From the NCBI RefSeq assembly GCF_000971055.1, contig NZ_LARW01000061.1, positions 1 to 64,000 on the forward strand: DNA of 64,000 nucleotides, written 5' to 3'. This document shows, one piece after another, positions 1 to 8,160 of the stretch. Every line of letters begins with the position of its first letter. Within the stretch, counting starts at the first letter, position 1. The notes beneath the pieces were generated by a model. The model was not told the origin of the DNA, searched no databases, and worked only from the letters and a program-made list of their open reading frames with translations. The stretch is from Sphingomonas sp. SRS2 (GTDB lineage Bacteria; Pseudomonadota; Alphaproteobacteria; Sphingomonadales; Sphingomonadaceae). A program made the position numbers and the translations under genes.

Positions 1-161
1 GTCGGCAGATCACGCCATGGACTGCCCGTCCGGACAATCCATAGCACTGCCTCCAAAAATAGACGGTTGTTCCTCCCGCTTCGTCCCGGGTCGGTCGGCT
101 TACCCAGACAATGCGGTTCCATCTTTGCCCACTGGGCGTCGGTCAGTACGAAGCGTTCCAT
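1..161 (-). CDS. IS5-family transposase, N-terminal fragment cut by window edge
   Basis: Reading leftwards from the ATG at 161, 53 codons are open to the edge of the window. The peptide begins MERFVLTDAQWAKMEPH and continues through GRNNRLFLEAVLWI to GSPWRDLP. This is the N-terminal helical domain (DUF4096-like) that precedes the DDE domain in IS5/IS427-type transposases. The catalytic DDE part would lie beyond the window, so whether the element is intact cannot be judged. It is placed tail-to-head with the preceding gene, just past that gene's stop codon. Confidence 0.85.
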   Translation of the reverse strand, partial: MERFVLTDAQWAKMEPHCLGKPTDPGRSGRNNRLFLEAVLWIVRTGSPWRDLP

Positions 162-215
162 CCAAAGTGTGAATCACATCTCCCCAAAAATGTGAATCCT
201 AAATCCCCACAACCC
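1..215 (-). mobile_element. IS5-type insertion sequence, partial (runs off the left edge)
   Basis: The segment carries the start of an IS5-like transposase reading leftwards plus a non-coding end of about 54 bases. That end contains the octamer TGTGAATC twice, a few bases apart, next to two CCCC runs, which suits a terminal inverted repeat region. The right limit is placed where the neighbouring nitronate monooxygenase stops, so it may be off by a few bases. The other end and any target duplication lie outside the window. Confidence 0.75.
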
Positions 216-1172
216 CTAGAGCTTCGACAACTCCACCTTCGCCGCCTCATATTCGCGTATGAACTGCGCGACCCGCTCGGCGGCGGGAACGATGTCGTGG
301 ATTGCGCCGACGCCCTGCCCCGCGCCCCAGATGTCGCGCCACGCCTTGGCATCGCTGTTGTTCATTTGCATCGCCGAGGGATCCGACACCGCCAGATTGT
401 CGGGATCGAGGCCCGACGCGATGATCGACGCTCGCAGATAATTGCCGTGCACGCCCGTGAACAGGTTCGAGTAGACGATGTCGGCAGCGCCGCCGTCCAC
501 CACGGCCTGCTTATAGGCCGCAGCCGCATTAGCCTCATCGGTCGCGATGAAGGCCGATCCGGCATAGGCGAAGTCCGCGCCCAGCGCCTGCGCCGCCAGG
601 ATCGATCGGCCATGGGCGATCGCCCCCGACAGCGCTATCGGGCCATCGAACCAGGCGCGGGTCTCTTGCATCAGCGCGAAGGGCGACTCTACCCCGGCAT
701 GACCGCCCGCCCCGGTCGCAACGAGAATCAACCCGTCAGCGCCTTTCTCAATCGCCTTATGAGCGAAACGCTGGTTGATCACATCGTGGAAGACCAGCCC
801 GCCATAGCCGTGGATCGCGCTATTGACGTCCGGCTGCGCGCCCAGCGACGTAATGACGAGAGGCACCTTGTAGCGCACGCAGCTCTCGACATCGGCGGCA
901 AGCCGGTCATTCGACTTGTGGACGATCTGGTTGACCGCGAAGGGCGCGGCCGGGCGCTCCGGATGCTTCGCGTCATGCTCCGCGAGTTCGGTAGTGATCC
1001 GATCGAGCCATTCGTCGAGCAGGTTTTGCGGCCGCGCGTTCAGCGCCGGAAAGGCCCCGATCACGCCGGCCTTGCACTGCGCGATGACGAGGCCGGGATT
1101 GGAGATGATGAAGAGCGGCGCGGCTATGACCGGCAGGCGCAGGCCACGCCGCAAAATTACTGGAATCGCCAT
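216..1172 (-). CDS. nitronate monooxygenase (2-nitropropane dioxygenase family)
   Basis: This 318-residue protein has the FMN-binding TIM-barrel pattern of the NPD/nitronate monooxygenase family. It opens with the LRLPVIAAPLFIISNPGLV strand and turn typical of the family. It continues through PLVITSLGAQPDVNSAIH, and the phosphate-binding segment GADGLILVATGAGGHAG gives the conserved GGH near residue 165. Members oxidise alkyl nitronates to carbonyl compounds plus nitrite using oxygen. Length is normal. The start ATG at 1172 lies 13 bases after the stop of the RNase R gene, so the two are probably co-transcribed. An insertion sequence abuts its 3' end but does not shorten it. The physiological substrate cannot be told from sequence. 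Confidence 0.88.
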   Translation of the reverse strand: MAIPVILRRGLRLPVIAAPLFIISNPGLVIAQCKAGVIGAFPALNARPQNLLDEWLDRITTELAEHDAKHPERPAAPFAVNQIVHKSNDRLAADVESCVRYKVPLVITSLGAQPDVNSAIHGYGGLVFHDVINQRFAHKAIEKGADGLILVATGAGGHAGVESPFALMQETRAWFDGPIALSGAIAHGRSILAAQALGADFAYAGSAFIATDEANAAAAYKQAVVDGGAADIVYSNLFTGVHGNYLRASIIASGLDPDNLAVSDPSAMQMNNSDAKAWRDIWGAGQGVGAIHDIVPAAERVAQFIREYEAAKVELSKL

Positions 1173-1185
1173 GGTCGTCTGCCCT

Positions 1186-3486
1186 TTACCGTCTCTTGCC
1201 CTTGTGCCGGATATTGGCCGGACGGCCGCGCCGGCCCATCATCGGCTTGCCCTTGCCGCCCGTGCGTGGACCCCGGGGGCCGCCGCGCATCGGCAGATGG
1301 CTCGCGCCTTCCTCCAGTTCGAAGCGCAGCGAGCCGCTGATCGGATTGGCTTCGACCAGCCGGAGTTTCAATTTCATGCCCGATGTGTAGCGGTCGCCGC
1401 TCTCCTCACCTTCCAGCGCGCGGGCCGCCTCGTCATAGCGGAAGCGTTCGGCGCCCAGCGTCGACACGGGGACGAGCCCGTCGCCACCCAGCCCTTCCAC
1501 CGTCGCGAAGAAGCCGAATGATTGAACCCCGGTAATCCGGGTGTCGAGCAGCTCGCCGATCTTGGTCGACAGGAAAGCCGCGACATAGCGGTCGACCGTT
1601 TCCCGCTCGGCCTCCATCGCCCTCCGCTCAGCCTGGCTGATCAACTCGCCGATCGCGGTCATCCGCTCGGCCTCGTCCTGCGTCAGCGCGGTCTTCGCGG
1701 GAATGTCTGCGGTCTTTCCGGGCCCGTTGAGCTTCGGCTTGCCGCTCTCCAGTCCATAGGCGCCGACCAGCGAGCGATGGACCAGCAGATCGGCATAGCG
1801 GCGTATCGGGCTGGTGAAATGGGCATAACTGCCGAGTGCGAGGCCGAAATGGCCGGTGTTTGCCGGGGCATAATAGGCTTGGGTCTGGCTGCGCAGCACC
1901 TGCTCCATGATCTGCGGCTTGATCGTGTCGTCGCTGACCTTGCTGAGAATATGGTTGAAGGTCGATGGGCGGACGACTTGCCCCAGCGCGAACTCCATGT
2001 CGAAGGTCGCGAGATAATCCTTGAGCGCGACCAGCTTCTCGCGGCTCGGCGGCTCATGGTCGCGGTACATGACCGGTGCCTTCTTCGCCTCAAGCGCCTT
2101 GGCGGCGGCGACATTGGCCGCGATCATATAATCCTCGACCAGCCTGTGGGCGTCGAGCCGCTCGCGCGGCGCGACCGACAGGATGCGGCCCTTCTCGTCG
2201 AGCACGACGCGCCGCTCTGGCAAATCGAGATCGAGCGGCTCGCGCGCCTCGCGCGCTCTGAACAGCGCCTTCCAGCAGGCCCATAGCGGCTTCAGCGCGC
2301 TGTCGGTCAGCGGGTGTTCGATCTCGCCATCGATCGCCGCCTGGGCGTCCTCATAGGCGATGTTCGCCGCGATCCGCACCACCGCGCGCGTAAAGCGCCA
2401 TCTCGCGAGCGTGCCGTCCGCCTTGACGGTCAGATGACAGACCAGCGCCGCCCGATCGACGCCTTCCTTCAGCGAGCAGATATCCGCCGACAGCGCCTCG
2501 GGCAGCATCGGTACGACCCGGTCGGGGAAATAGACGCTATTGCCGCGCTTCTTCGCCTCGCGATCGAGCGCCGATCCGGGGCGGACATAGAAGGACACGT
2601 CGGCAATCGCGACGATCGCCTGGAAGCCGCCGGGGTTGGCGGCGTCATCATCGGGCGCGGCCCAGATCGCGTCGTCATGGTCGCGCGCATCGGCGGGATC
2701 GATCGCCACGATCGGCAGATCGCGAAGATCCTCCCGATTCTCGCCGAGATCGAGCCTCGGCACCAGCTCGGCTTCCTCGATCGTCGCCTCGGGGAAGACA
2801 TCGGGAATGCCCAATTTATGGATCGCGACGAGGCTGAAGGAGCGCGGCGCAAACGGATCGCCGAGCCGCTCGGTCACGCGCGCCGTGATGCGCGGCGGGC
2901 GGCCCGCCTTTTCGGCAAGCACCAGATCGCCGGCGTCGGCGTCACCCGCGTCGGACACCAGTGTATCGCGCTTCTCGCGTTTATCGACCGGGCGCAGCCA
3001 TAATTTGTCGCCCTCGCGATGGAGCACGCCGAGCATCAGCTCCTCGCCGCGCGCCAGCTTCTTCATCGGGTGGGCGATCCAGCCCCTGCCGGCCTCCTCG
3101 GTGCGCGCGAGGAAGCGATCGCCGACGCCCAGCGCCGGCCCCTTGCGCCCGCGCACTTCCTTGACGCGCAACTGCGGCGGCGGACCATTTTCGCCATGCC
3201 AGGTTTCGGGCACCGCCAGGGCTATGCCCTCGTCGGTTATGTCGGTCACGCGCAGCACCGTGACCTTGGGTATTCCACCCATCTTGTGGAAGGCGCGGCC
3301 GCGCGCGCTGTCGATAAGGCCCTCGTCGGCCATGTCCTTCAGAAGCGCCTTGAGCGCGATCTTCTCATTGCCCTGAAGCCCAAAGGCGCGCGCGATCTCG
3401 CGCTTGCCGGCAGGGATATCGGACTTGGCGATGAAGTCGAGGATCTGCTCGCGGCTCGGCAGGCCCGGGGAAATTGGACGGCTCAT
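1186..3486 (-). CDS. rnr: ribonuclease R
   Basis: This 766-residue 3'-5' exoribonuclease degrades structured RNA and takes part in rRNA and tmRNA quality control. The N-terminus holds a winged-helix segment (about 10-60), followed by cold-shock-like domains. The RNB catalytic domain starts near residue 245, with the metal-binding IDPADARDHDDAIWA motif and later ALGSYAHFTSPIRRYADL. An S1 domain lies near 640-720. A lysine/arginine-rich tail ends in RHKGKRR, as usual for RNase R and unlike RNase II. The start ATG at 3486 fits the family. It is divergent from the TonB-type gene. Confidence 0.95.
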   Translation of the reverse strand: MSRPISPGLPSREQILDFIAKSDIPAGKREIARAFGLQGNEKIALKALLKDMADEGLIDSARGRAFHKMGGIPKVTVLRVTDITDEGIALAVPETWHGENGPPPQLRVKEVRGRKGPALGVGDRFLARTEEAGRGWIAHPMKKLARGEELMLGVLHREGDKLWLRPVDKREKRDTLVSDAGDADAGDLVLAEKAGRPPRITARVTERLGDPFAPRSFSLVAIHKLGIPDVFPEATIEEAELVPRLDLGENREDLRDLPIVAIDPADARDHDDAIWAAPDDDAANPGGFQAIVAIADVSFYVRPGSALDREAKKRGNSVYFPDRVVPMLPEALSADICSLKEGVDRAALVCHLTVKADGTLARWRFTRAVVRIAANIAYEDAQAAIDGEIEHPLTDSALKPLWACWKALFRAREAREPLDLDLPERRVVLDEKGRILSVAPRERLDAHRLVEDYMIAANVAAAKALEAKKAPVMYRDHEPPSREKLVALKDYLATFDMEFALGQVVRPSTFNHILSKVSDDTIKPQIMEQVLRSQTQAYYAPANTGHFGLALGSYAHFTSPIRRYADLLVHRSLVGAYGLESGKPKLNGPGKTADIPAKTALTQDEAERMTAIGELISQAERRAMEAERETVDRYVAAFLSTKIGELLDTRITGVQSFGFFATVEGLGGDGLVPVSTLGAERFRYDEAARALEGEESGDRYTSGMKLKLRLVEANPISGSLRFELEEGASHLPMRGGPRGPRTGGKGKPMMGRRGRPANIRHKGKRR

Positions 3487-3550
3487 TTTTCACACATAGG
3501 TAGCCGCGACCGCCAAGTCACGCGCTGGAAATCCGCGGCTTTTGCTTTGG

Positions 3551-3594
3551 GCTAAACGCTATTGCGATTGATTTGCACTAAGAATAGCGTTAGC
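3551..3594. promoter_or_regulatory. long inverted repeat with a Fur-like core between rnr and the TonB gene
   Basis: The left arm GCTAAACGCTATT (3551-3563) and the right arm AATAGCGTTAGC (3583-3594) are reverse complements except for one extra A. A 19-base spacer separates them. The spacer region also contains TGCGATTGATTTGCA (3563-3577), a TGC...GCA dyad rich in AT that resembles alphaproteobacterial iron-regulator sites. The downstream genes are a TonB-type protein and a PKHD hydroxylase, both often iron-regulated. The dyad is seen directly. The Fur-type reading is inference. Confidence 0.45.
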
Positions 3595-3616
3595 GGCATC
3601 TGTGACAGGGAGTCGG

Positions 3617-4351
3617 GTGAAAGTGACGATGCACGGGACTTTGGGGCGGGACATAGCGGCGGACGGCGATGCGCTGTTCTTCGCGGATCCGATCGCACTG
3701 CCCCGCGCAACGGCACTCCTCGGCGAACCCCGCTCCGCCTATGGCGCGAACCGACGGCCCAATTGGCCGTCGATCGTCACCATCCTGCTGGTCCATGTCG
3801 CCGCCTTCTATGCGTTATTGAAGTTCGACGTGATTGAAATCGCGCCGAAGAAGAAGGCTCTCGTCGTCGATCTGATCGCCGAGCCGCCGGCGCCACCCGC
3901 CGAGAAGCCGGAGCCGCAGCCGGTACTCATCGAAAAGGTGCAGCCGGTCGTCATCGCGCCGCCGCCGATTGTCCAGGCGCCGGCCCCACCGCCGCCGATT
4001 AACGTAACCACCACTCCGCCGCCGCCGCCGAAGCCCGTGGCCACGCCCGCGCCGCCAGCCGGACCCGTGATGGTCGGCAATCTCGACGAGCGGCTATTGG
4101 AGGGCAAGCCGCCTCGTTATCCGTTCGAGTCGCGCCGCAAGCATGAAGAAGGCACGGTGGTGGTCCGTCTGCTGATCGGTACCGACGGGCGCGTCGCGCA
4201 GATTTCGATCGTGCAGAGCAGCGGCTTCGAGCGGCTCGATCAGGCGGCGCTCCAGGCCATCCGCGGCTGGCGTTGGCAGCCGATCATGCGCGATGGCCAG
4301 CCGGTTGAGGTGCGCGGCGTCTACAGCATGCCGTTCACGCTTCAGGGCTGA
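3617..4351 (+). CDS. TonB-family energy transducer
   Basis: This TonB-like protein would pass proton-motive energy from ExbB/ExbD to outer-membrane receptors. A single membrane segment ([19 protein letters not shown]) follows a cytoplasmic leader of about 45 residues. A proline-rich periplasmic spacer comes next, with blocks such as [18 protein letters not shown]. The C-terminal TonB domain contains [19 protein letters not shown] and [24 protein letters not shown] at 3617 is chosen because AGGGAG (3607-3612) lies 4 bases upstream. A GTG at 3602 and an ATG at 3629 are also possible. It is followed after 5 bases by a PKHD hydroxylase, so the two probably form an iron-uptake operon. No exbB/exbD is nearby. 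Confidence 0.9.
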   Translation: MKVTMHGTLGRDIAADGDALFFADPIALPRATALLGEPRSAYGANRRPNWPSIVTILLVHVAAFYALLKFDVIEIAPKKKALVVDLIAEPPAPPAEKPEPQPVLIEKVQPVVIAPPPIVQAPAPPPPINVTTTPPPPPKPVATPAPPAGPVMVGNLDERLLEGKPPRYPFESRRKHEEGTVVVRLLIGTDGRVAQISIVQSSGFERLDQAALQAIRGWRWQPIMRDGQPVEVRGVYSMPFTLQG

Positions 4352-4356
4352 CGCAG

Positions 4357-5040
4357 ATGATGCTGGCAATTCCCGGGGTGCTCCAGGGGCGCACGCTCGA
4401 CCATGTCCGTGCCCTGCTGGGCGAGGCGGAGTGGATCGACGGCAATGCAACCTCTGGCCACCAATCGGCGCTTGCCAAGAAGAACCGCCAGCTTCCCGAG
4501 GATTCTGCGGCAGCGCGCGAGGCGGGCAACATCATCCTCGATGCGCTGGGCGTGGCGCCGCTGTTTATTGCCGGGGCGCTGCCGCTCAAGGTCTATCCGC
4601 CCTTGTTCAACAGCTATGCCGGCGGCGACCGCTTCGACACCCATGTCGACAATGCGATCCGCATCAAGCGCGGCACCGATTTCCGTATCCGGTCCGACCT
4701 GTCGGCCACGCTCTTCCTGACCGATCCCGACGATTATGACGGCGGCGAACTGGTCGTCGAAGACACGTTGGGCACCCATGGCGTCAAGCTCGCCGCGGGC
4801 GACATGATCCTCTACCCCGCGTCGAGCCTCCACCATGTCACGCCGGTGACACGCGGCGAGCGGGTCTGCGCCTTCTTCTGGATCCAGAGCATGGTGCGCG
4901 ACGATGGCGCGCGTCAGACCTTATTCGATCTCGACAGCGCCATCCAGGCGATCGCCACCGATCGCGGCCAGAGCGATCCCGCGATCATCCGCCTGACCGG
5001 AGTCTATCACAATCTGCTGCGGCGCTGGGCCGACGCCTGA
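4357..5040 (+). CDS. Fe(II)/2-oxoglutarate PKHD-type hydroxylase (PiuC/YbiX family)
   Basis: This 227-residue protein is full length for the PiuC/YbiX family of Fe(II)- and 2-oxoglutarate-dependent oxygenases. The N-terminal part includes KKNRQLP, typical of the family. The double-stranded beta-helix core supplies the metal ligands H96 and D98 (FDTHVDNAI) and a distal histidine at 159/160 ([14 protein letters not shown]). Arg166 is the likely 2-oxoglutarate contact. The C-terminal helices end in [11 protein letters not shown]. Family members sit beside TonB-dependent siderophore receptors and are induced by iron starvation. Here the gene lies 5 bases behind a TonB gene. The substrate is unknown. 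Confidence 0.92.
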   Translation: MMLAIPGVLQGRTLDHVRALLGEAEWIDGNATSGHQSALAKKNRQLPEDSAAAREAGNIILDALGVAPLFIAGALPLKVYPPLFNSYAGGDRFDTHVDNAIRIKRGTDFRIRSDLSATLFLTDPDDYDGGELVVEDTLGTHGVKLAAGDMILYPASSLHHVTPVTRGERVCAFFWIQSMVRDDGARQTLFDLDSAIQAIATDRGQSDPAIIRLTGVYHNLLRRWADA

Positions 5041-5076
5041 GGACTGTACCGCGCAGGGCGCGCGGCATGCGATCGC

Positions 5077-5610
5077 TCAGGCGGCCCTGCGGGCGCGCCG
5101 GGCCTTGTCGAGCTTCTTGAGCACCATGTCGCGCTTCAGCCGCGACAGATGGTCGATGAACAATACGCCTTCGAGATGATCCATCTCATGCTGGAGGCAG
5201 GTGGCGAGCAGCCCCTCCAGCTTCTCCTCGTGCTTCTCGCCCTTCTCGTCGAGCCAGCGAGCATGGACCAGCGCGGGCCGCTCCACTTCGGCATATTGAT
5301 CGGGAACCGACAGGCAGCCTTCATTATAGACCGAATAATCCTCGGACGGATCGAACAGCTCGGGATTGACGAAGACGCGCGGGTTGCGGATCGGCTTGCC
5401 CTCCTCGTCCTCTTCTTCCTGAAGATCGATCACCAGCACGCGTTTCGGCACGCCGATCTGAATGGCAGCGAGGCCGATGCCCGGCGCATCATACATCGTC
5501 TCGAACATGTCCTCGATCAGCGTGCGCAACGCATCGTCGACGCCGTCGACCGGCGTTGAAATGGTGCGCAGCCGCGGATCGGGCGCCTCGAGAATAGGGT
5601 GGATGGCCAT
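5077..5610 (-). CDS. def: peptide deformylase
   Basis: This 177-residue metallo-enzyme removes the formyl group from nascent N-terminal methionine. All three motifs are present: [11 protein letters not shown] (44-54, with Ile in place of the more common Pro/Val), EGCLSVP with the metal ligand Cys99, and QHEMDH with His141, Glu142 and His145. The C-terminus is an arginine/lysine-rich helix. It lies 37 bases after recR on the same strand. fmt, its usual operon partner, is divergent on the other side of recR. Confidence 0.96.
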   Translation of the reverse strand: MAIHPILEAPDPRLRTISTPVDGVDDALRTLIEDMFETMYDAPGIGLAAIQIGVPKRVLVIDLQEEEDEEGKPIRNPRVFVNPELFDPSEDYSVYNEGCLSVPDQYAEVERPALVHARWLDEKGEKHEEKLEGLLATCLQHEMDHLEGVLFIDHLSRLKRDMVLKKLDKARRARRAA

Positions 5611-5647
5611 GGGCTTCAGCTAGGTAGTCGGGGCCGAATCGTCAAGC

Positions 5648-6244
5648 TCAGGCGACGGGCCGCCGCGCCCTGAGCGCCTGCGCCAGCGTGCCTTCGTCGA
5701 GATAATCCAGCTCGCCGCCGACCGGCAGGCCATGGGCGAGCTGGGTCAGCCGCACCGGCAGGCTTTCGAGCCGGTCGGCGATATAATGAGCGGTTGTCTG
5801 GCCTTCGAGGGTGGCGTTCATCGCCAGCACGACCTCGTCGATCCCGCCCGCTGCGACCCGACCGACCAGCAGATCGATCGACAAATCCTCGGGGCGGACG
5901 CCCTCCAGCGCGGAAAGCCGCCCGCCGAGCACGTGATAACGGCCGGGAAATAGCCGCGACCGGTCGAGCGCCCAGAGATCGGCGACCTCCTCGACCACGC
6001 AGAGCATTCGCGCGTCGCGGCGTGGATCGTTGCAGATGCCGCAGGGATCGCTGGTGTCGACATTGCCGCAGACATGGCAGCTGGTCAGCTTCTCGTTCAC
6101 CGCCTCCAGCGCACGCAGCAGCGGCGCCATCGCCGCCTCGCGCTTCTTGAGGAGATGGAGCACCGCCCGCCGCGCCGAACGCGGTCCCAACCCGGGCAGC
6201 TTCGCCAAGGCCTGCGTCAGGGTTTCTATCTCGGGAGATGCCAT
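5648..6244 (-). CDS. recR: recombination mediator RecR
   Basis: This 198-residue protein works in RecFOR-dependent loading of RecA on gapped DNA. The N-terminal helix-hairpin-helix segment ([20 protein letters not shown]) is followed by a C4 zinc finger with Cys56, Cys59, Cys68 and Cys71. A Toprim domain follows ([17 protein letters not shown] onward), and the end contains THA-like and [17 protein letters not shown] segments. Length is normal. The ATG at 6244 follows a short intergenic region shared with fmt, which reads the other way. Confidence 0.96.
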   Translation of the reverse strand: MASPEIETLTQALAKLPGLGPRSARRAVLHLLKKREAAMAPLLRALEAVNEKLTSCHVCGNVDTSDPCGICNDPRRDARMLCVVEEVADLWALDRSRLFPGRYHVLGGRLSALEGVRPEDLSIDLLVGRVAAGGIDEVVLAMNATLEGQTTAHYIADRLESLPVRLTQLAHGLPVGGELDYLDEGTLAQALRARRPVA

Positions 6245-6296
6245 GTTTTACCGATATGGGCTTGCATAGTTCCATGGCAAGCGTTTCAGAGGAGAC

Positions 6297-7223
6297 ATGC
6301 GCATCGCCTTCATGGGAACCCCCGATTTCGCCGTACCGACGCTCGATGCGCTGCTCGCGGCGGGACATGACCTTGTCGCGGCCTATTGCCAGCCGCCCCG
6401 CCCCGCCGGCCGCGGCAAGGCGCTGATGCCTTCCCCGGTCCAGAAGCGTGCGGAGATGCTGGGGATCGAGGTGCGCCACCCGGTCACGCTGCGCGACGCC
6501 GAGGCCCAGGCCGCCTTCGCCGCACTCGGCCTCGATGTCGCGGTGGTCGCGGCCTACGGGCTGATCCTACCCCAGCCGATCCTCGACGCGCCGCGCTTCG
6601 GCTGCCTCAACGTCCACGGCTCGATCCTGCCGCGCTGGCGCGGGGCCGCGCCGGTGCAGCGCGCCATCCTCGCGGGCGATCCGGTCAGCGGAGTGACGAT
6701 CATGCAGATGGAGCGCGGGCTCGACACCGGGCCGATGCTCGCGACGGTCGAAACCCCGATTGCCGGCAAGACCGCGGGCGAGCTCACCGACGAAATTGCG
6801 CGGAGCGGCGCTGCGCTGATGGTACAGGTCCTCGCCGATCCGGAAGCCTATACGCCGGCCGTACAGCCCGAAGCCGGCGTCACCTATGCCGCCAAGATCG
6901 ACAAGGCCGAGGCCCGTATCAACTTCCGCGAGCCCGCAGGACAGGTCGAGCGGCAGATCCGCGCCTTCAACCCAGCGCCGGGGGCGTGGTTCGATTATCA
7001 GGGCGAGCGCATCCGCATTCTCGCCTGCGACATCGTAGACCGCCACCCCATCGCCGCACCGGGCGAGGTGATCGACGATCATTTGACGATCGAATGCATC
7101 TTCGGCGCGATCCGCCCCACTCGTGTCCAGCGCGCCGGCAAGGCGGCGATGAGCACGTCCGAACTGCTGCGCGGCTTCGCGATCCCGCCCGGCAGCAACC
7201 TCGCCGCACCGACCCTCGGATGA
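6297..7223 (+). CDS. fmt: methionyl-tRNA formyltransferase
   Basis: This 308-residue enzyme formylates initiator Met-tRNA using 10-formyl-tetrahydrofolate. The N-terminal domain begins [20 protein letters not shown]. The catalytic residues are Asn105 and His107 ([21 protein letters not shown]) and Asp143 in [10 protein letters not shown]. The C-terminal tRNA-binding domain includes [21 protein letters not shown] ribosome site lies just before the ATG at 6297. Its stop overlaps the truA start (ATGA), so the two genes are translationally coupled. Confidence 0.96.
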   Translation: MRIAFMGTPDFAVPTLDALLAAGHDLVAAYCQPPRPAGRGKALMPSPVQKRAEMLGIEVRHPVTLRDAEAQAAFAALGLDVAVVAAYGLILPQPILDAPRFGCLNVHGSILPRWRGAAPVQRAILAGDPVSGVTIMQMERGLDTGPMLATVETPIAGKTAGELTDEIARSGAALMVQVLADPEAYTPAVQPEAGVTYAAKIDKAEARINFREPAGQVERQIRAFNPAPGAWFDYQGERIRILACDIVDRHPIAAPGEVIDDHLTIECIFGAIRPTRVQRAGKAAMSTSELLRGFAIPPGSNLAAPTLG

Positions 7224-8008
7224 CCCGCTACCGCCTGACCGTCGAATTTGATGGAAGACCCTATATGGGCTGGCAGCGACAGCCCCATGGCCCCACCGTC
7301 CAGCAGGCGATCGAAGAGGCGATCACCGCGATCACCGGTGAGAAGGCGATAGTCCACGCCGCCGGCCGCACCGATGCCGGCGTCCACGGTCGCGCAATGG
7401 CGGCGCATGCCGAAATCCTCAGGCCGATCACCCCTTACAGGCTGATGGAAGCGATCAACGCCGCCCTGCGTCCCCAACCCATCGCCATACTCGCCTGTGA
7501 GAGCGTGCCTGAGGACTGGCATGCCCGCTTTTCATGCATCGGGCGACGCTACATCTACCGCATCATCAACCGCCGCGCGCCGCTGACGCTCGATGCAGCG
7601 CGTGCGTGGCAGATCAAGGTCCCCCTCGACGTGGGCGCAATGCGTGACGCGGCGCAGCGGCTGGTCGGGCTGCACGACTTCACCACCTTCCGTTCGGCGC
7701 ATTGCCAGTCGCAGAGTCCGGTCAAGACACTCGATCGCCTCGACGTCCGCCGCGACGGCGACGTCATCGAGGTCGAGGCGGCGGCGCGCTCCTTCCTCCA
7801 CCATCAGGTGCGGTCGATGGTCGGCTGCCTTGCGCTGGTCGGGCGCGGAAAGTGGAGCGCCGATGACCTGTCCGACGCGCTGGAAGCGCGCGATCGGGCG
7901 CGACTAGGGCTGAACGCGCCGCCGGACGGACTGTATTTCGTGGAAGCGGTATATCCTGACGGTTTATTTCGAAGCCATGAAGTGTCAGGCGCCTCCGATC
8001 ATTTCTGA
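7220..8008 (+). CDS. truA: tRNA pseudouridine(38-40) synthase TruA
   Basis: This 262-residue protein modifies uridines 38-40 in the tRNA anticodon arm. The start ATG overlaps the fmt stop and gives the expected N-terminus [20 protein letters not shown]. The catalytic aspartate is D52 in GRTDAGVHG. The later conserved segments [19 protein letters not shown] and [14 protein letters not shown] are intact. The last codons overlap the 3' end of a protease remnant on the other strand by about 10 bases. Confidence 0.96.
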   Translation: MTRYRLTVEFDGRPYMGWQRQPHGPTVQQAIEEAITAITGEKAIVHAAGRTDAGVHGRAMAAHAEILRPITPYRLMEAINAALRPQPIAILACESVPEDWHARFSCIGRRYIYRIINRRAPLTLDAARAWQIKVPLDVGAMRDAAQRLVGLHDFTTFRSAHCQSQSPVKTLDRLDVRRDGDVIEVEAAARSFLHHQVRSMVGCLALVGRGKWSADDLSDALEARDRARLGLNAPPDGLYFVEAVYPDGLFRSHEVSGASDHF

Positions 8009-8160
8009 CCGGAGGGTGTCTGCTGCAGGCCAAGAAAACTCTGCGCTTCGGCAATGGGTATGAACAGGTTGACCATAGGCGCCCCGTCGAAACCCAAATC
8101 CGTCAGACCCACCACCTGTCCTTTGCTATCGATGATGGGTCCGCCACTATTGCTGTGCGT
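7999..8160 (-). pseudogene. C-terminal stub of a trypsin-like serine protease
   Basis: On the minus strand a frame from the end of the amidotransferase gene to a TGA at 7999-8001 encodes THSNSGGPIIDSKGQVVGL, then FDGAPMVNLFIPIAEAQSFL and ends SGQK. NSGGP followed by a buried strand and a VNLFIPI-like turn matches the region around the active serine of trypsin/HtrA-like peptidases. Everything upstream of the serine, including the His and Asp of the triad, is missing because the amidotransferase gene occupies that place. The stop overlaps the truA 3' end, as in an ordinary convergent pair, so the stub probably marks an old gene cut by a rearrangement. It is too short for any enzyme activity. 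Confidence 0.75.
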
